Assembly: GCA_030604905.1 (NCBI GenBank)
Contig: JAUVVA010000012.1
Span: 1-52,582, forward strand
DNA length: 52,582 bases
Source of the DNA: Verrucomicrobiota bacterium
GTDB lineage: Bacteria; Verrucomicrobiota; Verrucomicrobiia; Opitutales; Opitutaceae
Direction of reading: 5' to 3'
The notes beneath the pieces were generated by a model that was not told the origin of the DNA, did no database searches, and saw only the letters and a list, made by a program, of their open reading frames with translations. A program made the position numbers and the translations under genes. Of the stretch, positions 26,854 through 35,161 are shown one piece after another (positions within the stretch are counted from its first letter, which is position 1; every line of letters starts with the position of its first letter).

Positions 26854-27948
26854 TCAGGGGGCGACGGGCCCGCCGTGGGCGATGGAGTGCTCGACGGCGA
26901 AGGCTAGGCGCATGGTGGCGAGGGCGTCGGCGGCGGGGACGAGCGGGCCGCGGTCGGCGGCGATGTTTTCCAGGTAACGACGCAGGAAGCCGCTCATGTC
27001 GTGATGGAGCTCGTTCTGCGCGTCGGCGGAAAAGTCCTCGGTGCGCTCGAGCACGGTGTCCTTTTGCCCGTGGTCGTAGCGAAAGAGGTGGAGCTTGGTG
27101 CCGTAGAAATCAGCGAGGCAGGAGGCCTCGGTGCCCATCAACGAAAGGCGAAACTCGTGGCCGGGCGTGGCCGCCCAGTCGACGGCGACCGGCGGATGGC
27201 GGCGATACCAGCAGGGGGCGCGGTTGTGGAAAATCTCGAGCGAAGCGTGGCGGCCGTCGGCGGTCTCGAGTTGCACGTTCACGTGGTCGGGCACGTCGGG
27301 CGGATAGAAAGGCAGCGAGTTGCGGCGCGAGCGAAAGGCCTGCACGCGGGCGAAGTCGCCGAACCAGGAGCGGAGCATATCCAGTTGGTGGATACCACAG
27401 TGGAAGACGATGCCGCCCCCGAGATCGCGACGCAGGCGCACCTGGGAGGCGGGGTCCGCGCCGGGCGCGTCGGACCACCAGTGGCCTCTCGAGTCGACGC
27501 AGGAGGCCGAGAGCAGCTCGCCGAAGAAGCCGGCGCGCAGGAGCTCGGTGAGGCGGCGCGGCATCTTGGAGTGGATATACTCGAAGTTGATCTGCAGGGA
27601 GCCGCGCGAGGCGGCGGCGGCGCGGACCATTTCCTCGCACTGGGGGAGGGTGGGCGCCATGGGCTTCTCGCAAAGGACGTGGAGGCCGAGCGAGAGGGCC
27701 TCGAGGGTGGCGGCGTGGTGCTGGTGGTTGGCGTTGATGATGAGCGCGACCGTGGTCGCCGGGTGCGCCGCGACGAGGGCGGAAAGGGAGGTGTAGCCGG
27801 GCAGGCACGTTTCGGCCGTAAAGGCGGCCACGCGCTCGGCGGAGCCGCTGACAAAGCCGGAGACGGTGTGACCGAAGGCTTTGATGTCACGCAGGAAGCC
27901 GCGGGCGACGCGGCCGGTGCCGACAAGGGCAATGACGGGGGCGGGCAT
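26854..27948 (-). CDS. Gfo/Idh/MocA family oxidoreductase
   Basis: 364 residues from ATG 27948; the frame stays open upstream, but the dinucleotide-binding fold starts here: 'PVIALVGTGRVARGFLRDIK' (residues 4-23). 'LHVLCEKPMAPTLPQCEEMV' carries the family EKP motif at residues 94-96, whose Lys takes part in catalysis. 'DLGGGIVFHCGIHQLDMLRS' is the 'GGG....GIH..D' substrate-site motif. It has no signal peptide and should be a cytoplasmic NAD(P)-dependent enzyme acting on sugars, inositols or their derivatives. It leads a minus-strand run with the heparinase-like and FAD oxidoreductase genes. A putative operator lies about 18 bp upstream of the start. The exact substrate cannot be read from sequence. 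Confidence 0.88.
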   Translation of the reverse strand: MPAPVIALVGTGRVARGFLRDIKAFGHTVSGFVSGSAERVAAFTAETCLPGYTSLSALVAAHPATTVALIINANHQHHAATLEALSLGLHVLCEKPMAPTLPQCEEMVRAAAASRGSLQINFEYIHSKMPRRLTELLRAGFFGELLSASCVDSRGHWWSDAPGADPASQVRLRRDLGGGIVFHCGIHQLDMLRSWFGDFARVQAFRSRRNSLPFYPPDVPDHVNVQLETADGRHASLEIFHNRAPCWYRRHPPVAVDWAATPGHEFRLSLMGTEASCLADFYGTKLHLFRYDHGQKDTVLERTEDFSADAQNELHHDMSGFLRRYLENIAADRGPLVPAADALATMRLAFAVEHSIAHGGPVAP

Positions 27949-27965
27949 GGGGCAGGGCAAGAAGG

Positions 27966-27981
27966 TGAAACGATAAAGTAA
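27966..27981 (-). promoter_or_regulatory. Putative operator, TTTATCGTTTCA motif
   Basis: The coding strand reads TTACTTTATCGTTTCA just before the Gfo/Idh/MocA gene. It shares TTACTTTATCGTT exactly with the site at 21091-21106. Role inferred from recurrence. Confidence 0.4.
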
Positions 27982-28081
27982 GCGAAGGGCAATCGCGATC
28001 CGCGGTGTGCGGCCGAAAAAGTTTGTGCCGAGGGGGACCGCGGCCAAACGGCCGTTCGGCTCGCGCGCCAAGCCTGCGGAT

Positions 28082-28963
28082 TCAGGCGAGCTCCTCGCGC
28101 CAGTGGGCGGGTGGCACGCCGAGGCGGCGCCGGGTCCAGTGGGTGAAGTGCGCGGCGTCGGCGAAGCCAAACTCGGCGGCGATCTCCTTCATGGAGGAGC
28201 GGGCGGCGCGGAGGCGGTGGCGGATCGCGCGATCGAGGCGGGCGTCGCGCCAGGAGCGGAGCGAGCGGCCGAGATGTTGGCGGGCGAGGCGGTCGAGCTG
28301 GGCGCGGCCGAGGCCGGAGGCGGCGGACCAGCGGACGTAGGGCAGGGGGCCGGCGCGAGGGTGCTCCTCGAGGTCGGCCAGCACCCGTCCGAGGCGTGGA
28401 TCGGGCGGGCTGCGCGGCGAGACGCGGGCGCCGGCCTCGAGGGAGCGGCGCGCCAGCTCGGCGGCCAATTCGTCCAGGGCGGCGCGGGCCCGGAGCCAGG
28501 CGGGCAGCGGCAGCTTGCGTTGCGGCAGGGGTTTTTCGAAGCGCGTGGCGGGGTCGGCGCAGAGCGCGGCGACCCGGGCGCCGAGGCGCAGCAGATCGGC
28601 GTCTCCTCGTCCGAGGAGCGGGGCGTCCATCGCGAGGACCGGCGCGCCGTGGGGCCAGGCGAGCTCGAAAGCGACGGACACGAGATGCGCACCGGCGGAA
28701 AGCAGTTGATGGCGAGGCCAGGCGGAGGGGAAGAATATCCAATCGCCCGGCGCGAGGCGGAGGCGCTCGCCCGGCCGCCGGATCTCCGCCCGGCCTTCGC
28801 GCAGCCACCACCAGCCGTGGTAGGGGTTTTGCACGCGCAGGCGCAGCGCCCACCCGGGGACGGGCCCGTCGTAGGCGAGGATGGGCACGGGGGAAACGGG
28901 GATCCACGCGTGGATGGCCTCGGGCGCGGCGGGCGCGGGGGAGGGTGCGGGCGAGGGGGCCAT
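28082..28963 (-). CDS. AraC-family transcriptional regulator
   Basis: 293 residues from ATG 28963. The N-terminal part is a cupin-type effector domain ('RLRVQNPYHGWWWLREGRAE', 'PGDWIFFPSAWPRHQLLSAG'), typical of sugar-responsive AraC regulators. The C-terminus carries the double helix-turn-helix: 'YVRWSAASGLGRAQLDRLAR' then 'QHLGRSL', and 'MKEIAAEFGFADAAHFTHWT' then 'RRRLGVPPAHWR', the canonical second-HTH signature. It is divergent from the double-FAD oxidoreductase gene across 81 bp and most likely controls it and perhaps the neighbouring sugar genes. The effector is presumably a breakdown product of the target glycan (inference). It is the only recognisable regulator in the window. Confidence 0.9.
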   Translation of the reverse strand: MAPSPAPSPAPAAPEAIHAWIPVSPVPILAYDGPVPGWALRLRVQNPYHGWWWLREGRAEIRRPGERLRLAPGDWIFFPSAWPRHQLLSAGAHLVSVAFELAWPHGAPVLAMDAPLLGRGDADLLRLGARVAALCADPATRFEKPLPQRKLPLPAWLRARAALDELAAELARRSLEAGARVSPRSPPDPRLGRVLADLEEHPRAGPLPYVRWSAASGLGRAQLDRLARQHLGRSLRSWRDARLDRAIRHRLRAARSSMKEIAAEFGFADAAHFTHWTRRRLGVPPAHWREELA

Positions 28964-29044
28964 GAGCAAAATCTACAAGAAGACGCGGGGCGGAAACAAG
29001 CCGGACGGCTTGGCGAGGGATGCGTGCGGCGAGAGGCTGGGCCC
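28964..29044. promoter_or_regulatory. Divergent promoter region between the AraC regulator and the double-FAD gene
   Basis: 81 bp between two start codons on opposite strands. AT content is raised near 28965-28985. No palindromic site is obvious, but AraC-type sites are usually direct repeats that are hard to see by eye. Confidence 0.5.
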
Positions 29045-31897
29045 ATGCAAAACCCCGCTTGTTGGAATCTGCCCCTGTTGCGAAGCGTCGACTGCCTGGT
29101 GGTGGGAGGGAGCGTGGCGGCGGTGGCGGCCGCGCTCGAGCTGAGCCGGCGCGGGCGGCGGGTGCTGGTGGTGGCGGATCGTCCCTATCTGGGCGAGGAG
29201 TTGGCGGGGGCCCTGGCCCTGACGCCGGAGGCGGCGGGCGCGGGCGACGATCCCTTGCTGCGCGCGCTGGAGGCGCGGCGGGCGGGGGGCGTGCTGTTTC
29301 CGGCCGCGATCAAGCAGGTGTTGGAGTCGGCGTTGATGGAGGCCGGGGTGGGGTTTCTTTTCGCGGCGCGCCCGGTGGCTTTGCTGCGAGGGGAGGGCGG
29401 CGGGCCGGAGGGTCTGGTGATCGCCCACCGCAGCTCGCTGCTCGGGGTGCGCGCCGGGGCCATCCTCGACGCGACGGCGCACGGACTGGTGCCACGCCTG
29501 GCGGGGACCGCGCTGGCCCCGGCGCGTGTGCCGGCCGACCGGGTGGACTGGCGTGTCGTGGCGACGGAGGCGCCGCGCTGCGCGGCCGCAAGCGGGCCGG
29601 ACGCGGAGTTTTTGGTGGCGGGCGAGAAGGCGCCGGTGCCGGTGGCGCTGTATCGACTCAACCTGGAGCGACCCGCGGGTGATTCGCGCGAGCGCTTGCA
29701 TCGGCTGCGCGCGGCGGTGCTGGATCCGGCGATTCGCCAGTTCGCGGACCTGCCGCTCGATCCGGGCGTGGACGTGCTGGCGCGGGCGGGGGCGCTGGCG
29801 GACGAGCCGGCGCAGTTGCCGGACTCGGCCTTTGTGGTCGAGCCGGGGCTGTGGGTGCTCGGGGGCGTGTTGCCCCTGACGCGGGCGGGGGCGCTGGCCT
29901 CGTGGGCGAGCCGGGCGCAGTGCGCCCTGGGGCGGCGCGTGGCGGCCTTGGTGGCGCGGCTGGAGCGCCGGGAGCCGGCGGCGGGAGGAGCGTTGCGGGC
30001 GCAGGCGGGGGACGGCACGCGAGGCGGGCTGGACTTTGCGCCGGCCTATCTGCGGGCGGGCGCGGAGTCGCTGAGCGTGGAGGCGCCGTTGTTTCCGGAT
30101 TGGGGCGCGTGGGATGTGGTGGTGGCGGGGGGAGGCACGGGCGGCGCGGCGGCGGGCGTGGCCGCGGCGCGCCAAGGGGCGCGCACGCTGGTGGTGGAGA
30201 CGCTGCCGATGCTCGGGGGCGTGGGCACGGCCGGGCTGATTTCGCAGTATTGGTTTGGCCGTCGGGAGGGCTACACGCGCGAGCTGGACGAACGCCTGCA
30301 GGCGCTGGATCCGGGGCGCAAGAGCTCGTCGCGCTGGAACCCGGAGCTGAAGGCCGGCCTCCACCATCGGATGCTGGCGGAGGCGGGCGGGGTGGCGTGG
30401 ATGGAGAGCCTGGTGTGCGCGGTGCGTCGCGAGGGCGGGCGGGTGCGGGGTTTGTTGATCTCGACCCCGTATGGCTGCGGGGTGCTGAGCGCGGGCTGCG
30501 TGGTCGACGCGACGGGCTCGGCCGATGTGGCGGCTGCGGCCGGCGCGCCCTGCCGGGTGACGGGGCGGGCGCACGCGGCGGTGCAGGGCACGGGGCTCTC
30601 GCCCCGCTCGCCCGGCCGCGATTACTGCAACAGCGACCACACCTTCGTGGACGATCTGGATCCGGTGGGCGTCACGCATGCGCACGCCAAGGCGCGGGCC
30701 AAGTTTTCGCACGAGTTTGATGTCGCGCCGATCGTGGACTCCCGGGAGCGCAGGCAGATCGTGGGCGACGTGGAGATCACGCCGCTGGACCTGCTGGCGA
30801 AGCGGAGTTTCCCGGACACGGTGTGCTCGGCGCGGAGCAACTTCGACAGCCACGGCTTCACGGTGCATCCGGTCTTCATGCTGGTGGCGCCGGACAAGCG
30901 TCCGCTCGAGGCGCAGATTCCGCTGCGCTGCATGTTGCCGCGCGGGCTGGACGGGGTGGTGGTGACGGGGCTCGGGATGAGCGCGCATCGGGACGCCCTG
31001 CCGGTGATCCGCATGCAGGCGGACGTGCAGAACCAGGGTTTCGCGGCGGGGGTGGTGGCGGCGAGGTCGGCGGCGACGGCGCGGCCGCTGCGCGAGCTGG
31101 CCATCGGGGAGGTGCAGGGGCTGCTGGCGGAGCTGGGCGTGATCGATCCGGCGGAGCGCGGGCGCGCGGACTCCTTTCCCCTGCCGCGGGAGCGGGTGGA
31201 GGCGGCGGTGGCCGCGCTGGGCGGGCACGAGGACGCGGCGGTCTTGTTCGCGCATCGCGAGGAGGCGAGGGAGCTCCTGCGGCGGCGTCTCGCGGGGGAG
31301 GGGGAGAAGACGCCGGAGGCGGTGGTGCTTGCGCTTGGGCTGATGGGGGACGCGAGCGCGGCGGAGGCCTTGCTGCGGATAGTGCGCGAGGAGCCCTGGG
31401 ACGAGGGCTGGAATTTCCGCGGCATGGATCAATTTGGCGCGAGCCTGAGCCGGATGGACGTGGCGGTGATCGCGCTGGGGCGCACGCGGCATCCGGAGGC
31501 GCAGGCGGCGGTGGCGGCAAAGATCCGCGCGCTGGGCGAGGACGCGGCGTTCTCGCATGCGCGCGCGGTGGGCGTGGCGGCGGTGTGCCTGCGCCGGGAG
31601 GAGCTGGCGGAGCCGCTGCGGGAGCTGTTGATGCGACCGGGACTGCGCGGGCACGTGGAGGACTCCACCGAGCGGGCCTGTGCGAACGCGATCGAGGACC
31701 GCACCGAAAACACCGCGCGCTGCCGGGCGCTGCGCGAGCTCTACCTCGCGCGGGGGCTGCTGGCCTGCGGAGACGGTGAAGGTTTGGCACGCGAGATTCT
31801 CGGTGCCTACGCGCGGGATCTGCGCGGGGTTTTCGCGCGGCATGCCCGCGATTTGTTGGAGCAGGGCGTGCCGGACGATGTGCTGGAGGTCGCTTGA
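29045..31897 (+). CDS. Double-FAD oxidoreductase with C-terminal helical-repeat domain
   Basis: 950 residues from ATG 29045; the frame is open far upstream but that part is antisense to the AraC gene. Two Rossmann folds are present. The first, near residue 14, reads 'VDCLVVGGSVAAVAAALELS'; the second, near residue 356, reads 'WDVVVAGGGTGGAAAGVAAA' followed by 'LVVETLPMLGG', the FAD_oxidored type. The first has lost the canonical GxGxxG (GGSVAA), so it may not bind FAD. 'IPLRCMLPRGLDGVVVTGLG' then 'MSAHRDALPVIRMQADVQNQ' and 'GFAAG' complete the second domain. From about residue 720, alpha-helical pairs ('EKTPEAVVLALGLMGDASAA' then 'EALLRIV', 'LGRTRHPEAQAAVAAKIRAL') look like HEAT repeats. Cytoplasmic. 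Its divergence from the AraC gene suggests direct control. The substrate is unknown. Confidence 0.8.
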   Translation: MQNPACWNLPLLRSVDCLVVGGSVAAVAAALELSRRGRRVLVVADRPYLGEELAGALALTPEAAGAGDDPLLRALEARRAGGVLFPAAIKQVLESALMEAGVGFLFAARPVALLRGEGGGPEGLVIAHRSSLLGVRAGAILDATAHGLVPRLAGTALAPARVPADRVDWRVVATEAPRCAAASGPDAEFLVAGEKAPVPVALYRLNLERPAGDSRERLHRLRAAVLDPAIRQFADLPLDPGVDVLARAGALADEPAQLPDSAFVVEPGLWVLGGVLPLTRAGALASWASRAQCALGRRVAALVARLERREPAAGGALRAQAGDGTRGGLDFAPAYLRAGAESLSVEAPLFPDWGAWDVVVAGGGTGGAAAGVAAARQGARTLVVETLPMLGGVGTAGLISQYWFGRREGYTRELDERLQALDPGRKSSSRWNPELKAGLHHRMLAEAGGVAWMESLVCAVRREGGRVRGLLISTPYGCGVLSAGCVVDATGSADVAAAAGAPCRVTGRAHAAVQGTGLSPRSPGRDYCNSDHTFVDDLDPVGVTHAHAKARAKFSHEFDVAPIVDSRERRQIVGDVEITPLDLLAKRSFPDTVCSARSNFDSHGFTVHPVFMLVAPDKRPLEAQIPLRCMLPRGLDGVVVTGLGMSAHRDALPVIRMQADVQNQGFAAGVVAARSAATARPLRELAIGEVQGLLAELGVIDPAERGRADSFPLPRERVEAAVAALGGHEDAAVLFAHREEARELLRRRLAGEGEKTPEAVVLALGLMGDASAAEALLRIVREEPWDEGWNFRGMDQFGASLSRMDVAVIALGRTRHPEAQAAVAAKIRALGEDAAFSHARAVGVAAVCLRREELAEPLRELLMRPGLRGHVEDSTERACANAIEDRTENTARCRALRELYLARGLLACGDGEGLAREILGAYARDLRGVFARHARDLLEQGVPDDVLEVA

Positions 31898-31957
31898 GCC
31901 CGGATGACCGCCGAGCGGGGGCGGCCCGCCGGCGGTGGCGAAGGCTTGGGCCCTGGC

Positions 31958-33100
31958 TTACGGGATGCGGGTCGGCGCGGCAGACCGGGCGGCGCCGAGG
32001 GGGGCTTCCGAGACGGAGGATTTGATGCGTTCGGTGAGGCGACGGTGCCACGCGATGTCGCGCCACATGCCGCGGAATTGCGGGCCGCAAAAGTTGCTGG
32101 TGGCGATGGCGGCCCAGCGGCCGGTGGCGGCGGCGGTCTCGGTGCCGAGCGCGCAGAGTTCCCGCACCCAGCCCCAGTCGAGCAGGGGCCAGTCCTTGTA
32201 GTCCACGATGCCCCAACACTCGGTGGTCACGAGGGGCAGGCCGGTGCGGCGGGACCAATCGGCGTTGAGCGCGATGGCGTCGGTGAGCGCCTTTTGCCAG
32301 TGTGCGGGGTCCGCGCGGTAGAGCGGCTCGGCGTGGCGGGCGACACGATCGTAGCCGGAAAGGTCGAAGCGCTCGAAGTTGTAGTTGATGCGCTGGTAGA
32401 AGTCGGAGGACGTCACCATCCAGATGTGGGGTTCGAGAAAATCGATCCCGCGTGGATTGGCGGCGGTGTGGGCTCCCGAAGGGTCGGTGGTTTGGGAAAA
32501 GGTGAGCGGCACGCCGGGGTGGGCGGCGCGCAGCGCGGAGGAGGCGCGCTCGATCCAAGCGAGGGAGGCGGCGCTCCACCACTCGCGGGGCTGGCCCCCG
32601 GCGGGATGGCGGTAAAAGGGGGCCCAGACGTCGATGGGCCATTCGTTGCAGAGGTCGACGTAGAACAGGGCGTCAAGGAGGCCGGCGGCCTTCAGGTGGT
32701 CGAGGGTGGCGATCCAGATGGCGGCGTGGGCCTCGGGCGTGGGGATGCGCAGGCGGTGGTTGTCGAGATCCTGCCGGAACCAGGTGGAGAGGCCGACCAC
32801 GATGCCGCGAGCGCGGCATTTGGCGACGAACTCGAGGAGCGCGGGCAGGATGCGGACGCGGCAGCGGGCGGGCGCGCCCCAATCGTTCGTCGACCACTCC
32901 GGGAGAAGTTCCCATTCGCGATGAGGGTCGGCGGCGAGAAGGTGCGGGTAGGCGTCGATGCGGACGGCGTCGTAGCCGCGCTTGGCGAGTTCATCGAGGG
33001 CCTGATCCCAGTCCTCGTAGCCGGCGCCGGGCCAGCGGCGTTCGAGCCAGGAGAAATCCCACATGGTGATGGCGCGGGTGCGAGAGGATCGGCTGGTCAT
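31958..33100 (-). CDS. Cellulase-like clan-A glycoside hydrolase
   Basis: 380 residues. The barrel begins at 'MWDFSWLERRWPGAGYEDWD', then 'QALDELAKRGYDAVRIDAYP'. 'ALFYVDLCNEWPIDVWAPFY' carries the likely acid/base Glu at residue 153 and 'TGLPLVTTECWGIVDYKDWP' the likely nucleophile Glu at 294, which matches clan GH-A geometry. The overall pattern resembles the Pfam 'sugar-binding cellulase-like' family. No signal peptide is seen, so a cytoplasmic role on imported oligosaccharides is suggested; ATG 33064 (MWDFSW) is an alternative start. It lies at the end of the large minus-strand cluster, 126 bp after the alpha/alpha-toroid gene, and is convergent with the double-FAD gene. Substrate specificity is not determinable here. 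Confidence 0.8.
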   Translation of the reverse strand: MTSRSSRTRAITMWDFSWLERRWPGAGYEDWDQALDELAKRGYDAVRIDAYPHLLAADPHREWELLPEWSTNDWGAPARCRVRILPALLEFVAKCRARGIVVGLSTWFRQDLDNHRLRIPTPEAHAAIWIATLDHLKAAGLLDALFYVDLCNEWPIDVWAPFYRHPAGGQPREWWSAASLAWIERASSALRAAHPGVPLTFSQTTDPSGAHTAANPRGIDFLEPHIWMVTSSDFYQRINYNFERFDLSGYDRVARHAEPLYRADPAHWQKALTDAIALNADWSRRTGLPLVTTECWGIVDYKDWPLLDWGWVRELCALGTETAAATGRWAAIATSNFCGPQFRGMWRDIAWHRRLTERIKSSVSEAPLGAARSAAPTRIP

Positions 33101-33226
33101 GGCAGGGGGGGCGTGAGGGGCGGGGCGGGTGTGCGGACGAGGACGGATGACGAGTGACCGAGGAAGAGCGCCCGATGTCGAATCACCAATGCAGCTCAGG
33201 TCCGGGTGCGCGGCATGTCCCGAGGT

Positions 33227-35155
33227 TCAGGGTAGCGGGCGGTAGACCGGGGACTCGCCGGTGAAGTCGACGACGTAGCCGCTGCCGCCGTCGGTGACGG
33301 TGAGCACGGAGTCGCGCAGGGTGACGAAGGGGCCGGAGTAGGGGCCGGCGGGAGCGGGTAGTGGCGGCTCCACTACGGCGCGGGTCGCGTCGGGCGCGTG
33401 ACGGACGGTGTGCGAGGCGCCGTCGGGCAGCGTGAGCTCCACGGTGGCGGCGCTCGCGAGGGACGTGGCGTCGATGCGGTAGGCGTTGTCCATCCAGGCG
33501 AGGAAGGCCTCGGCGTCGGCGTGGGCGGAGGCCTCGGCCGCGAGAAGCGCGAAGCCGAGCAGGGGGCGGCCGGTGATGCGGAGGATAGAGGGCAGGGGCG
33601 CGGGCTCGCGCCCGGCGGCGACGGCCCGCTCGCGAGCGGTGATCTCGCGCGGGTTGAGGTCGGGCGGGGTGACGGTGGCGGCGCCGCCGAGCGGGACGAT
33701 GCAAACCCACGCGTCGCCCAGGCGTAGCACCCAGCGGGCGGGATCGGTGTCGGAGCGGCCGGGGTGCGCGGTCGGCGTGAGGCCGGCGGGGAGGGAGACG
33801 AACACGTGGTCGACGGGTTCGTCGTCGGGAATGCGGGAGAGGTTGACCAAGAGCGGGCCGAACTGGGCGGCCTGGTCGTAGCGGCCGCCGCCGTCGCGGT
33901 AGCTGAGCTCGTCGAGGCGTTTCTGGGTGTGATCGCTCTTGCGCGGGTGGCCGCCGGTGAGCGCGAGGGGGCCGGCGGAGCCGTTTGTAGCGGTGAGGTG
34001 GATACGCGTGATCTGGCTGCCGAAGCCGTTTTCGAGGGAGCCGAGGGTGAAGGAGCGGGAGAGGTGGAGCGTCTCGCGGTAGGTGTCGGGCGCGACGGGC
34101 TGCTGGAGGCCGAACCAGTAGTTGGCGCGGGTGTTGCGCAGGGTGACGGGCAGGCCGGGGAGCTCCGCTTTGAGCGCGATGCGGGTGAGGGTGGCGTTGG
34201 GGCGCCAGGTGGAGGTGGCGGGGTGGATGGCGTAGAAGAAGCGACGCAGCTGCTCGGGCGCGGGCTCGGTGGAGCCGCCCCACCAGAGCCAGGCGCTTTG
34301 GTCGGCGATGGAGGCGTGCGCGCGGTCGTAGTGGCCGCGTTGGTTGGGGCCGGTGAAGATGCCGTCGCGGTATTTGAGGGCCTGGCCGGCGACGAGGAGA
34401 TCGAGGCCGGCGGCGGCGAGGAGGCGGACCTCGGGATCGGGGCTGAAGTCGTAGGCGTTGAGCAGGCCGTGGACGGTGAACATGAGGTAGGTGGGCGAGC
34501 TCCATTCGCCCTGGCCGCCGCGGTAGATGTTTCTCACGTAGGAGCGCAGCTGCTCACGGGCGGAGGCGATGGCCTCGTCGCGGGGGCGGCCGCCGAAGCG
34601 GGCGGCCTCGGGGAGGTGGTGCGGGATGACGTTGGCCGCGACGAGGGACATCGTGCGGTGGTTCTCGGTGCCCTTGGGCTGGAGGTAGTCGGTGTAGCGG
34701 GCGGCGCGTTCGGCGAGGGTGGCGCGGGTCTCGGGCGTGAGCTTGTTGCCGAAGAGCGGGAGGAAGCGGGCCCAGTTGATGGCGGCGAAGTGGTAGTGCT
34801 CGCGGGGGCTGCGCTCGTCGTTCATGAGGCGGAGCGCGTCGGCGTCGGCGGGGTCGCGAAGGAGGCGGGCCATGGCGGGGCCGGGCAGGTATTTGCCGGG
34901 ATCGCCGCCGGAGAAGTAGCCGCGGCGCCATTGGTCGAGGTTGTTGGCGGCGAGGGCCTCGAGGAGCGCGGCGCGGCGCGCGGCGAAGGCGGTCTCGTCG
35001 GGGTAGGTGGAGGGGGACGCGGCGGGCGCGGCTGCGAGGGGGGCGGGAGGCGCGGGGGGCGGGACGGCCGCCGCGAATGACCAATGACCAATGACCAATG
35101 ACCAATGGCAGAGGGCGAGGGTGCGGAGGTGGCGGGTGGAGCGGAGGAGGGGCAT
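33227..35155 (-). CDS. Secreted alpha/alpha-toroid protein of unknown function
   Basis: 642 residues. The signal peptide core is repeat-derived (LCHWSLVIGHWSFAA). The N-terminal two thirds are helical, with 'NWARFLPLFGNKLTPETRAT', 'HRTMSLVAANVIPHHLPEAA', 'YRGGQGEWSSPTYLMFTVHG' (near residue 210) and 'KYRDGIFTGPNQRGHYDRAH'. The C-terminus is beta-rich. The GEW..S..YL and GPN.R(D/G) motifs recur in order in the 725-residue protein at 44939-47116, so the two are distant paralogues. The fold resembles toroid-type polysaccharide lyases or hydrolases, but I see no catalytic signature that fixes a family. It lies 6 bp downstream of the heparinase-like gene's stop and is certainly in one operon with it. 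A role in glycan breakdown is inferred from company. Confidence 0.75.
   Translation of the reverse strand: MPLLRSTRHLRTLALCHWSLVIGHWSFAAAVPPPAPPAPLAAAPAASPSTYPDETAFAARRAALLEALAANNLDQWRRGYFSGGDPGKYLPGPAMARLLRDPADADALRLMNDERSPREHYHFAAINWARFLPLFGNKLTPETRATLAERAARYTDYLQPKGTENHRTMSLVAANVIPHHLPEAARFGGRPRDEAIASAREQLRSYVRNIYRGGQGEWSSPTYLMFTVHGLLNAYDFSPDPEVRLLAAAGLDLLVAGQALKYRDGIFTGPNQRGHYDRAHASIADQSAWLWWGGSTEPAPEQLRRFFYAIHPATSTWRPNATLTRIALKAELPGLPVTLRNTRANYWFGLQQPVAPDTYRETLHLSRSFTLGSLENGFGSQITRIHLTATNGSAGPLALTGGHPRKSDHTQKRLDELSYRDGGGRYDQAAQFGPLLVNLSRIPDDEPVDHVFVSLPAGLTPTAHPGRSDTDPARWVLRLGDAWVCIVPLGGAATVTPPDLNPREITARERAVAAGREPAPLPSILRITGRPLLGFALLAAEASAHADAEAFLAWMDNAYRIDATSLASAATVELTLPDGASHTVRHAPDATRAVVEPPLPAPAGPYSGPFVTLRDSVLTVTDGGSGYVVDFTGESPVYRPLP
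35076..35107 (-). repeat. 7-bp tandem repeat inside a signal peptide
   Basis: Four to five copies of TTGGTCA on the coding strand, encoding HWSLVIGHWSF in the signal peptide of the toroid protein. Confidence 0.9.
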
Positions 35156-35161
35156 GGTGGT

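Noticed and set aside
22883..26977. 1364-codon plus-strand frame opposite the heparinase-like gene
   Set aside because: Composition-driven shadow of a GC-rich gene; no domain and no plausible start context.
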